A DNA stretch of 64,000 bases, taken from contig OZ251222.1 in the NCBI GenBank assembly GCA_965240325.2, forward strand, positions 1,116,001-1,180,000, in the 5' to 3' direction. Below are positions 53,176-63,715 of this stretch, piece after piece. Made by a program: the position numbers and the translations under genes. Below the pieces are notes generated by a model. The model ran no database searches and was not told where the DNA came from. It saw only the letters and a list, made by a program, of their open reading frames with translations. Every line of letters starts with the position of its first letter. Position 1 is the first letter of the stretch. Origin of the DNA: Rebecca billardiae RCC1528. Lineage: Eukaryota > Haptophyta.

Positions 53176-56100
53176 ATGGGCGCGTGCGGATCAACTTCCG
53201 CGCGGAACGAAGATGTTGAGGCCGCACCACGTGCCCCGATCATCAACAACGACGCGGCGCGGAGCGACGATTCGGAGGCCGCACGCAGCAACCGCGACAA
53301 TGGGCCGGGCGCACCATCGTCCAGCCGCCGCCCGCGTAGCGCTACGCGCACGCTCGGGTCCAAGTGGATAGAGTTCATCTCGAAGTCGTCGCTCACTCGG
53401 GTGATCGTGCCTTCGCTCTTCGCAGCGGGCGTGTACCTGCACGGCGTCGCGTCGCACACGGCCTTCATCGCGGACACCGGGCTCGACATCTACCTGATCG
53501 TGCAGCTGTACAGCACGGGCAACCCGTGGTGGGCGTCGCTCACTGCCGCGTTCGTCTCGCTGCAGTGCCTCGCCACCATGCTCGGCATCGTCCGCTACGT
53601 CGGCTCGAGCGTGCTCGAGGACGAGGACCTGGGCAACGAGGAGAATCTGCTCATGCTCGCCGTCTGCCTCGGTCCGGTGGGCATCCTCGGCCTCGACGTG
53701 CTCCTCGCCGTGCGCGCGTACAACCGCAACCGGCTGTACATCCCGCGCGCGCTGCTCGCGTGCGCCGGCCTGCCCGCAGACTACGGCCGGCTGGAAGCCT
53801 TCTTCCAGTGGTACGCGACGGTGCGCATCGCGTACGAGTCGGCGCTCGAAGCGACGCCGCAGGTGCTGCTGCAGGCGTACATCTTCGCCAAGTACGCGCT
53901 CGTGACGCACGCGCAGGAGTACCCCGTCAACCCGTACGTGCTCGCCGCCTCGCTGGTCACGTCGTTGGCGCAGCTCGTGACCAAAGTCTTCCTCCCCTCG
54001 TGGCGCTCGGGCATGAACCCGCTCGTGTACGTGCTCCGGCTGGGGCAGGGCATGCCGCTCGACGAGCTGGCGGCGGACACGATCGAGGAGCTGCGCCTCG
54101 CGTTCGTGCCGTCGGGCGCTGCGCTCGTGGCCCTCGCCGACGCGGTCGCGGCCAGCCAGTCGGTGCGGCGCGTGCGCGCGCCGCGCCCCGTCGGCGTTCT
54201 CGACTGCGACGCCAAGGTGATGGAGCTGGACGCAGAGCAGCTCGCACACCCGCTCGTGCAGGCCCTGCTGCAGCGCAGCGCGCGCCCTCCGACGGTGAGA
54301 CTCGCCGATGGGCTCGTGGAGCTGCTCCTCGTGGTCCTGCCGTCGGGCGCTGCGCTCACGGCCCTCGCCGACGCGGTCGCGGCCAGCACGTCACTGCGGC
54401 GCGTGCGCGCGCCGTACCCCGTCGGCGACCTCGACTGCGACGCCGCAGAGTGGGTGCTGGGCGCAGAGCAGGCCAAGCACCCGCTCGTGCAGGCCCTGCT
54501 GCGCCGCAGCGCGCGCCCGGCAGTGGTGATCGCGGCGGTGGAGCTGGAGCCGCTGGCGCGGGCAGTGGGGCTGCCCTCGGCGGAGGCGCTCATGCAGCTC
54601 GCGGAGGCGAATTGGGAGGGCAAGGCGGTGGTGAAGGAGCACGGCCCCGCGCTGCTGAAGCTAGTGCGCGCCTCCAAAGCGCTCGTGTTCCTCGACCTCG
54701 ACAAGACCGGCATCGGCGAGGAGCTCGTGCGCGCGCTGGCCGGCGTGCTCAAGGGCAGCCCCGCGCTGCGGAAACTCTTTCTCAGGTGCGCCGCACAGCG
54801 CGCGCGCGCGCGCGCTGTGTGCGCGCGCTGTGCCGCTGCCGCCGTCGGTCGCGCGCCGCGGGCCGGGGGAGCGGGCGCTGCGCGCGGGTGGGGCGGGGTG
54901 GGGCGAGGCCGGCGCGCGCGCCGCCGTGTGTCGGCGGCCGGCGGCGGCGGGGCGCGCGCGCAGCCGTGCGCGCGGGGTCGAGCCCGGCGCGCGCCGCCCC
55001 TCCGCGCGCGCGCGACGGCGGCGCTGAGCGCGCGCCGCCTCGCCCCACCCCGCCGCGCCGCGCCTCGCGCCGTCCCCTTTGCGCCGTGCAGTACGAACGC
55101 GCTGGGCGACCCCTCGGGCACTGCGCTTGCCGACGCTCTCAAGCACAACACCACGCTGCAGACGCTCACCCTGGAGTACGCGCACACGCACACGCACGGC
55201 ACCTGCGCGCACGCGCTCGGGCGGAGGCGGCGCGCTCGGCGCTGCGGCACGAGCGCGCGAGACAGCGGCGCTGCTACACCGCGCGCGCCGCTCGCGCGCC
55301 GCCCCCTCGCCGCCGCCCTCGCGGCGGCGGTCGGGGCGGCGGGGCCGCGCGCACACGTGTCGGCGGCCGGCGGCGGCGGGGCACGCGCGCAGCCGTGCGC
55401 GCGGGGTCGAGCCCGGCGCGCGCCGCCCCTCCGCGCGCACGCGACGGCGGCGCTGAGCGCGCGCCGCCTCGCCCCACCCCGCCGCGCCGCGCCTCGCGCC
55501 GTCCCCCTTGCGCCGTGCAGTACGAACGCGCTGGGCGACCCCTCGGGCACTGCGCTTGCCGACGCTCTCAAGCACAACACCACGCTGCAGGTGCTCGGCC
55601 TGGAGTACGCGCACACGCACACGCACGGCACCTGCGCGCACGCGCTCGGGCGGAGGCGGCGCGCTCGGCACTGCGGCACGAGCGCGCGAGACAGCGGCGC
55701 TGCTGCACCGCGCACGCCGCTCACGCGCCGCCCCCTCGCTGCCGCCCTCGCGGCGGCGGTCGGGGCGGCGGGGCCGCACGCACACGTGTCGGCGGCCGGC
55801 GGCGGCGGGGCGCGCGCGCAGCCGTGCGCGCGGGGTCGAGCCCGGCGCGCGCCGCCCCTCCGCGCGCGCGCGACGGCGGCGCTGAGCGCGCGCCGGCTCG
55901 CCCCACCCCGCCGCGCCGCGCCTCGCGCCGTCCCCCTTGCGCCGTGCAGTACGAACGCGCTGGGCGACCGCTCGGGCACTGCGCTTGCCGACGCTCTCAA
56001 GCACAACACCACGCTGCAGCAGCTCGGCCTGAAGTACGCGCACACGCACACGCACGGCACCTGCGCGCACGCGCTCGGGCGGAGGCGGCGCGCTCGGCGC

Positions 56101-57785
56101 TGCGGCACGAGCGCGCGAGACAGCGGCGCTGCTGCACCGCGCGTGCCGCTCGCGCGCCGCCCCCTCGCTGCCGCCCTCGCGGCGGCGTTCCGGGGGCGGC
56201 GGGGCCGCGCGCACACGTGTCGGCGGCCGGCGGCGGCGGGGCGCGCGCGCAGCCGTGCGCGCGGGGTCGAGCCCGGCGCGCGCCGCCCCTCCGCGCGCGC
56301 GCGACGGCGGCGCTGAGCGCGCGCCGCCTCGCCCCACCCCGCCGCGCCGCGCCTCGCGCCGTCCCCTTTGCGCCGTGCAGTACGAACGCGCTGGGCGACC
56401 CCTCGGGCACTGCGCTTGCCGACGCTCTCAAGCACAACACCACGCTGCAGACGCTCACCCTGGAGTACGCGCACACGCACACGCACGGCACCTGCGCGCA
56501 CGCGCTCGGGCGGAGGCGGCGCGCTCGGCGCTGCGGCACGAGCGCGCGAGACAGCGGCGCTGCTGCACCGCGCGCGCCGCTCGCGCGCCGCCCCCTCGCC
56601 GCCACCCTCGCGGCGGCGTTCGGGGCGGCGGGGCCGCGCGCACACGTGTCGGCGGCCGGCGGCGGCGGGGCGCGCGCGCAGCCGTGCGCGCGGGGTCGAG
56701 CCCGGCGCGCGCCGCCCCTCCGCACGCGCGCGACGGCGGCGCTGAGCGCGCGCCGGCTCGCCCCACCCCGCCGCGCCGCCCCTCGCGCCGTCCCCCTTGC
56801 GCCGTGCAGGTCGAACGCGCTGGGCGACCGCTCGGGCACTGCGCTTGCCGACGCTCTCAAGCACAACACCACGCTGCAGCGGCTCGGCCTGAAGTACGCG
56901 CACACGCACACGCACGGCACCTGCGCGCACGCGCTCGGGCGGAGGCGGCGCGCTCGGCGCTGCGGCACGAGCGCGCGAGACAGCGGCGCTGCTACACCGC
57001 GCGCGCCGCTCGCGCGCCGCCCCCTCGCCGCCGCCCTCGCGGCGGCGGTCGGGGCGGCGGGGCCGCGCGCACACGTGTCGGCGGCCGGCGGCGGCGGGGC
57101 GCGCGCGCAGCCGTGCGCGCGGGGTCGAGCCCGGCGCGCGCCGCCCCTCCGCGCGCGCGCGACGGCGGCGCTGAGCGCGCGCCGCCTCGCCCCACCCCGC
57201 CGCGCCGCGCCTCGCGCCGTCCCCCTTGCGCCGTGCAGGGCGAACGCGCTGGGCGACCCCTCGGGCACTGCGCTTGCCGACGCTCTCAAGCACAACACCA
57301 CGCTGCAGGCGCTCAGCCTGATGTACGCGCACACGCACACGCACGGCACCTGCGCGCACGCGCTCGGGCGGAGGCGGCGCGCTCGGCGCTGCGGCACGAG
57401 CGCGCGAGACAGCGGCGCTGCTACACCGCGCGCGCCGCTCGCGCGCCGCCCCATCGCCGCCGCCCTCGCGGCGGCGTTCCGGGGGCGGCGGGGCCGCGCG
57501 CACACGTGTCGGCGGTGAGGTCAATGTGGCCGAGGCGGCTGGCCGGCTCCGCACCCACCCCCATCCGCACCTGCCGCGCGCGGGCGCGGGCAGGCGCCCC
57601 GGCTGACGCGCGCGTGCCCTCGCCCGCCCCCGCGCCGCCTCCCGTGCGCGCACGTGCGCCGTGGCTGCGTGTCGGACTCGGGGTGACGCCGCGCGTGCGG
57701 CGCCAGATCCAACAAGCTCTCGGACAGCAGCGAGCAGGCCGTCAGGCAGGCGTGGGGCAATCGCTCGAGCGACCTCCACCTGTAG
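53176..57785 (+). CDS. XK-related-like multispan membrane protein with C-terminal LRRs encoded by six tandem exons
   Basis: Proposed exons: 53176-54785, then 84-nt exons at 55092-55175, 55521-55604, 55950-56033, 56381-56464, 56810-56893 and 57239-57322, and the last at 57707-57785 (2193 nt, 730 aa). All junctions are phase 2 with GTGCGC/GTACGC donors and GCAG/CCAG acceptors. The first ATG gives MGACGSTS, a candidate N-myristoylation/palmitoylation signal. About five spans follow, with ALEATPQVLLQAYIFAKY, the hallmark helix of XK/Xkr scramblases. Two ~75-residue repeats (PSGAAL-ALADAVAAS...HPLVQALL) precede a first LRR (LVFLDLDKTGIGEELVRAL). Each 84-nt exon adds one 28-residue RI-like LRR (TNALGDPSGTALADAL...), and the final exon gives the capping SNKLSDSSEQAVRQAWGN and stop. 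The Xkr-like part suggests lipid scrambling at a membrane; the LRRs suggest ligand or partner binding. Pairing of the two is unusual. Confidence 0.72.
55092..57514 (+). repeat. Tandem array of LRR exon + intron cassettes (~430-bp period)
   Basis: Exon starts are spaced 429, 429, 431, 429 and 429 nt. Introns are nearly identical, including an ACACGCACACGCACGGCACC block after each donor and the GCCGTGCAG acceptor. The last cassette is cut at about 57514, where GTGTCGGCGG is followed by unrelated sequence. Frames that read through introns are artefacts of GC-rich, stop-free sequence. Confidence 0.9.
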
Positions 57786-60245
57786 CTGCCGTCGATGGGC
57801 ACGCGCGAACGAGCATGCCGCGGCCGCCGCTCCTCCTCTTCCCGGACGCGTCCCTCTCGGCCGCGCTGCGTCTGCCCCAGGGGCTGCCGGCCGTGCGGCG
57901 ATGGCGCGCGTTGCTGGCTGGGCGGCTCGAGCGACCACGTCGCGCGCACTGGTCGCGGAGGGCAGGTCCGATGGCGCATGACTGGCCGCTGCGACACGGC
58001 GGCGACGACGGCCAGGCTACCGTCGGCTACGTGCCCGGCAGCGTGCGGCGCGTCGGCTCGCGGAGACGCGCAGGGCGTTGGCGCGGCGAGTCCGAGCATT
58101 CCGATTCGGGTCGTTGTGCCGCGTGCAGCTGCACACGCATGCGCATGTGCGTCTCGTTATGGCGCACGGCCCCCCCGAAAGGTCTGAGCGTGAGCGAAAG
58201 CCGGGGGGGGGCGGCGCACGTGCTCCGCAAAATCAAAAAAGAGGATGCGCGCAGGATTTGGGGGATTTTTGTAGGTGGATTTAGGTGTGAAATCCGCATT
58301 TGACTCGATATCGCTGCTCATGATTGCGTTTGTACTGCTCCTTAATCCTTGGATAGTAAGTAATAGAAGAAATCGAACTCGAATAGGACAAAGACATCTC
58401 TAGCTACCTTTCTGATAGTCAAGATTCGCCTGTTGAACAGATTGCAAACAAGGTCTGAGATATCGAACATTCTTTTGATAGTCGTTCACTCCTCATATTC
58501 ATCAAGCGACGCGAGATGTTATTGCGCGGGTAGTCCGAACCGACGTTCCCGCGCGCTCTCATATCATACGGCTATCGAGCTACTGACTTGCTGATATACT
58601 CTTGGTCATCTACTGATACGACGTCAATATGCGGGTGGTCAAACCCCATAGGCGGGTGCTGGTATCTTTGATTCCGTTCTTTGAAGATCGAGCTACGCGC
58701 TCCCGCGCTCGCTCGAAGACTGCCACTGTGCGGGTGGGCTCTCTTCAGCGAGCTCCGCGTTGGCGTGGAGTCAGCGATCAAGCTGAGGTTGCAGCGCGGC
58801 AACATCGTGCAGGGTGGGCGGGTACCGACGCCGCGCTTCGCACGCCGTCTGCGACGGCATCAAACGCCGCGACCACCGCGGCGCCCGGCCAGCGCGGCAG
58901 CGTCGGGCCTGCTGACGGCGCGGGCGTGATGGTCGGGCGGGCGCTACTCGGCATCCGGGCGCGGCGGCGAGTGCAGCAGCGGTGGCGGGCGCGGCGGCTG
59001 GCAGAGCGCATCTCGCGACGAGGAAATACTCGGCGCGCACGTCACGCCGCGCGCGGTATCGATTCGTCGCCCGGCGAGCGCGGCAGCACCGGGCCTGCTG
59101 AATGCGGGCGTGACAGCGGCCGGGCGGGCGCCGCAGCGGTCGGGCGCTGCGCCTGCGCTGGCGCGGCACTGTGGCGGGCGGCGCGGTGGCAGACGCAGCG
59201 GCGGACGCCGCGGCGGCGGGTGCGACTGCGGGCGGAGCGCATCTCGCGACGAGGAGTTACTCGCTGCGCACGTCACGCTGCGCGCATCTTCGAGTGGTCG
59301 CTCCGCAGCGAGTGCGGGCAGCACCGGGCCGCGACAAGAAGACGTTCGGTGCGAACTTCATGCCGCGCACATCATCGAGCGGGGGCTGCGGTGCTGCTTC
59401 GGCGAGCGCGTCAGCTGCACCTCCGGCCGAGCGACTAGTCGACGCAAACGACGACGCGCGACGCATCGAGCTGTTCCGAGCAGTGCCACTTGGCGCTAGT
59501 GGCAGCGGCGGGCTGTACACGCTGACGATGTAGCGAGGCGTGAGGTGGTGGTCCACGCCACCGTCGTACCGCGTCGCCTCGCGCACCCCGAGCGCGCGCG
59601 ACGAGCTGTACGGGCTCGGAAGCTGACAGCATCCCCGCGCCCGGCGCCGCGACCGCCGGACCCGCGCAGGCCCGGGGCCCTCTCGGAGAGCTGACTGATT
59701 TTCGTCCGCGCGCTTTGCTGACTAGTAGCATCGTGCCGTGTGATTGGCGGTGAAGCCAACGCGACAGCAACTACCAGCCAGAGCCTACCAGGGCCGTGCG
59801 CCCTCAACTTCGTTGTTTACTACCCGAAGATCGGCGTAGCCGATCATTGTATACATATCAAGTAAGGATGATATATATATATATGACCGCGTTCCGCGGT
59901 CCTTTTCCGTAGAACCAACGCAGTTGGGGGCCCGCGGCGCAGTGGTTGAGAATGAGACTGACGTCGTCAATCCGCACGGTCTGGCGTCTGCCTGGCAGTC
60001 AGACAGGCAGCCGCACTCTCGGAGAGTGAGTGAGAGTCAGACCCGTCTCGGACTCGCCGGGCGCGTGAATGGGCGCGCACGGCCAAGGGTGGCACGGGAC
60101 ACCAGCGGACGGGCCGCGCGGGGAAGCGGGGCGGCGCGCGCGCAGGGCGAGAGGCGCGGACGGGCCGCGCGGGGAAGCGGGGCGGCGCGCGTGCAGGGCG
60201 AGAGGCGCCGCGCGGCGCGGGCCGGCGCGTGCGCGCGCGCGCGCG
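57786..60245. other. Repeat-derived and low-complexity region, no convincing gene
   Basis: 58290-58640 is AT-rich. From 58960 to 59360 a unit containing GAGCGCATCTCGCGACGAGG recurs (59004 and 59234, with a diverged third near 59331) and resembles 25991-26075. Translations are Arg/Ala-rich in several frames. At 59860-59945 lies a family G foldback end preceded by a short (TA)n. 60100-60190 is a duplicated ACGGGCCGCGCGGGGAAGCG motif. Confidence 0.45.
59870..59945. repeat. Foldback family G, opposite end
   Basis: TATATATGACCGCGTTCCGC through AACCAACGCAGTTGGGGGCC is the reverse complement of 27164-27230. Confidence 0.6.
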
Positions 60246-61435
60246 CACCTGCTTGAGGTGCTCGCGCTGCGCCATGCGCTCGACGAAGGGCCGCTGGTCG
60301 CTCCGCCGGCGCGCCTCGGGCCGGCATAGCGAGAGCGCGCGCCACTGCTGCCCGCCCACGCTGCGCAGCCACGCGCAGACCGAGCGTAGCTCGGGGTGGA
60401 ACGAAGCGAGTGGCGTGTCGCGCCCGCCGCCAGGCGCACGTGTGCCCTGCTCCGCACCGCGCCGCCGTGCTCGCCCGCCGCCTGCTCCGCCGCGTCGGCC
60501 TCGAGGATGGCGGCGGCCAGCGGCAGGCTGAGTGGCGCGCGCTCGCCCACCGTAGCTTCGAGGGCCGTCCACACCTGCTCGAGCTGCTGCAGGGCGTGGA
60601 CAAGGGCAGCGCGCGCGCCCAGCGCATCCGTGCCGCGTGACGCAGCGCGTCGAGCTCGGCGTCTCGCTTCGCCAGCTCGGCGCCCGGCGCCTCTGCGCGC
60701 ACGCATCGAGCTCGGCGTCGCGCTTTGCCAGCTCGGCGCCCAGCGCTTCACGCGCACGTGCTCGTGTATCTGCGCGCGCACGGCCTGCGCGCCGCCGCCC
60801 ATCTGCGCGCGCAAACTCGGACTCGTCGCGGCTGGCTGCTAGGGAGTGCTAGGGTGCGCGCCGCGTAGTCGATGGCCAAGTCCAAGGCCTGCAGCCAGCG
60901 CGCCTGCACTGAGCAAAGAAGGCGCGGCACGCGCGCTATAACCCAGTCCACGCAGACACGCGAGCGCGTGCTCGAGCGGCGCGCCGGGGCTGACCGTCCA
61001 CGTCGGCCGCGCGGGAGCCGCAGGTACTCTCGCGTGCCTGCGCGACGCAGCGCGCACGCACAGCGAAACGGGCGCGGGGTAGAAATCAGGAGAGCGCCGC
61101 CGCCCGCGCACCACCCCACCGAGAGTGCGCACATACGCACGCCACGACATGGCCATGGCGCACGAGTGACGCCGCAACGCCCGACAGACAGAAGCCTTCG
61201 ACAATCCGCGCGCGCCCGCAAACGCGGACGCGCGCGCGGGCGGGCGCGCGGGCCGGCGTGCGCCGCCCGCGCGGGAGGCGCCCGCGGCCGCGCGCGCGGC
61301 GCGCGCGCGGCGCGCGCTCCGCGCGGTCGTCCACACCGATGGCGGTCGATCGAGGGCTCGCCCCGCGCGTGGAGGGCGCCAGTGCCGCTGGCTCGGGCGG
61401 TAGCTTACTGAACGAGAGTACCCACAATTACCCAA
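60246..61435 (-). pseudogene. Possible decayed or multi-exon gene, unrecognised
   Basis: On the minus strand, stretches with protein-like composition appear in changing frames. RWLQALDLAIDYAARTLALP is near 60860-60920, preceded by an acceptor-like TTGCTCAG. GAELAKRDAELDA occurs twice (near 60655-60690 and 60715-60755) in different frames. VHALQQLEQVWTALEATVG and AILEADAAEQAAGEHG lie near 60500-60610. SVCAWLRSVGGQQWRALSLC through MAQREHLKQ sits near 60250-60390 and ends at a GTGCGC donor-like site. The duplicated heptad-like segment suggests a coiled coil. I could not join these into one frame with credible introns everywhere. A diverged pseudogene or a gene with several tiny introns are both possible. 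No family recognised. Confidence 0.3.
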
Positions 61436-61639
61436 TCAAGAGGCGATATGATACATGCATGGATACGAAGCGCTGTAAATGTTCTCCAGCGAATACGACC
61501 CCGTGATGATGAAGATTTTGCCGCTAACGATGTGTAAAAATAGCCTCAAAGAAGCTGACGCTTGTATTGGACTTGTAACCGTCCTACTTCACACTAAGTG
61601 AACTCTCACGCCCGGCCGTCCACGATTGATTAGGGGAAT

Positions 61640-62060
61640 CTCGTGGGCGCGGTTTTTTCTCCGTAATGCGTGTGTAGAGAGGGTCTCAAAAATCGAAACT
61701 CGGTCTCCGCCAGCCCTAAAAATCGGCCCCGTCCCTTTTTCTTGCTGATCAAAGATCTTTTTGAAACGTGGTTCGGGCCCGCAGTGCGGGCTCCACGCTG
61801 CGCGCTCCGCCCTGCACCGCGGGCCATAATTTATACGACATTATGGCCCGCGGTGCAGGGCGGAGCGCGCAGCGTGGAGCGCCCGCAGTGCGGGCCCTAA
61901 CTACGTTTCAAAATAAAGATCTTTGATCGTCAAGAAAACTCGGAAGGGACGGGGACAGTTTTCAGGGCTGGAGGAGACCGAGTTACGAATTTTGAGACCT
62001 CCTTTTGATGACTACAGCACTGATTCGCCGATAAAAGGGCACGTCCGCAAGTTCATAAGT
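61640..62060. repeat. Foldback family F, complete ~200-bp-arm palindrome
   Basis: The centre is near 61838. The inner ~45 bp of each arm (ATTATGGCCCGCGGTGCAGG ... CAGCGTGGAGC) are perfectly or almost perfectly complementary with a ~10-bp spacer. The outer arms remain alignable, including AAAGATCTTTGATC, AGGGACGGGG, AGGGCTGG-GGAGACCGAGTT and TTTTGAGACC. No ORF of note is inside. Single arms of the same family lie at 25083-25290 and 45800-46010. Confidence 0.8.
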
Positions 62061-63584
62061 ATAGCGTGCCGGTGTGACGCCCGTCCGTCCAAAAAAACTC
62101 ACGCCCTTTAGGATGCGTAACGTAACGAACCGTTATACAAGCGAATGCAATGTCTGCAATGAGATTGCCGCATTAGGTCAAGGAGCGACGACGTATCTAG
62201 CGAGCCGGTACCGTCTTGATAGTTTGCCTCCGCCCTTGATAGTTGATGAATACGAACTTGGCTTCGCGGCGGTTGGTTAGAGTCTAAAATCCGCAAGCCT
62301 TAAAGTATTGACTGAACGAAATACCCGCAGCTATTCGTTGCCAGCCCATTTCATAGTCACTGATGACTCACCGAGCTGGCGAGCTCAAAACCTGCCGTCG
62401 TCGCAAGGCAGGTTTTGAGCCTGTTCGGCGGGCGGGCGGGCGGGCGGGCGTTTGGAGGTGGCGAGGGCGCCGCGACTCTCGCCTCCAAGCAAGGGGGCGA
62501 TGGGCAGGTGCGCGCGGCCAGTGGCGCCTGGAGCGCGCGTCTGCGGCGGGTCCGGACGGCCGTCGACATCGCGTTCGTGCCCCGCTCACTAGTCACTCCG
62601 CACGCCCCTGCCGCCCTGTCGATGCCTGCGCGGCCCCGCGCATCAGCCGGCGCCGCAGCCGCCGCCCTTTGTTCGGGCTCTCGCAAGCTCGCTCGGGCGG
62701 GCAGCGGCGCCTGATGCGGGCTCTCGCAAGCTCGGGGGCAGCGGCGCCTGATGCCGGACTGATCGATCTCTGAGTCTCCGACTTCGCCACTCGCCCCCCT
62801 TGCCATGCCTCTCCGCCAGGGTCTCCCAGAACTCTTTCTTCAGAGCAGGCGCGCCAACCCGAATCCATCGATCAGCGGTGTTCTGCCGCTGGCATCTCGG
62901 CCCGCGCCGGCAAGTCTGTCTGCAGCGCTGGACGGGCGGACCTAGGAGGACGAGCTGCGCGGGCGACGGTGGTGCGCGACGTCCCCAGAGCTGGCCGTGC
63001 CTCTGCGACGCGTGCCGAGCCTGACCGAGGTGTGTCACCCCGTGACCCCGTGCAGTGCACGCGCGGCCCGCGCGAACGATCACCGGTGTCCCTCGCACCT
63101 CGGCACACACAGTGCTCCCTCTGGCTGTCAGCTCCGCGTGGCCTGGCGTGCACGTAGAGTTGCGCTCATGCGTCGATCACGCCTCGCGCCCGCCTGTCGG
63201 CCGTCGCGCAGGCCCTGGTCGAACCCTACTCGGACCAGTGCAAATCATAGATCTAGTTACTCCTGGCGCTGCCGCGGCGCGCGGTGACGACAGACAGACA
63301 GCGCGGTCTGAGCAGCAGCGGCCCGAATAACGAATCCGCGGCCCCGCACCGTGTTCCCTGGCTGTCAGCTCCACGTGGCCTGGCGTGCACGTGGAGTTGC
63401 GCTCATGCGTCGATCACGCCTCGTCGCATCCGCCTGTACGACACGACAATCGGCGCCGCGCCGGCCGGGCTGCGATGGCGGGCCCGCGCCCGGCGCCGGT
63501 GCGGGCGCAGCGGCGCGCCGCTGGAGTCTAGTTGTACGGGCATGCGACTGGTCTGTCAATAGACGACTGCGTCTGCGACGGAGG
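62061..63584. other. Intergenic DNA with short repeats, no gene recognised
   Basis: It contains (GGCG)n-like GGGCGGGCGGGCG at 62428-62452, a small duplication of GCGGGCTCTCGCAAGCTCG (62717 and an earlier variant near 62675), and a direct duplication of ~75 bp (CTGGCTGTCAGCTCC ... CATGCGTCGATCACGCCTCG) at about 63118-63187 and 63357-63424. Open frames are short and overlap. Confidence 0.4.
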
Positions 63585-63715
63585 GTGCACCGCCACCGCG
63601 GGCCCCGAACTACGTTCGTTCTATACGGAAAAGGACCGCGGAACGCGGTCCGATGACCGCGTTCCGCGGTCCGTCCGTAGAACCAACGCAGTTGAGGGCC
63701 AGCGGTGCTCCCCAT
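63585..63715. repeat. Foldback family G, complete small palindrome
   Basis: The left arm (GCGGGCCCCGAACTACG through GGACCGCGGAACGCGGTC) and right arm (GACCGCGTTCCGCGGTCC through AACCAACGCAGTTGAGGGCC) are inverted copies, meeting near 63655. The whole unit is about 120 bp. Confidence 0.75.

Noticed and set aside
53781-57938. 1385-codon minus-strand frame and other very long frames across the LRR cassettes
   Set aside because: They run through repeated GC-rich introns, are Arg/Ala-rich, and conflict with the well-supported spliced plus-strand LRR model.
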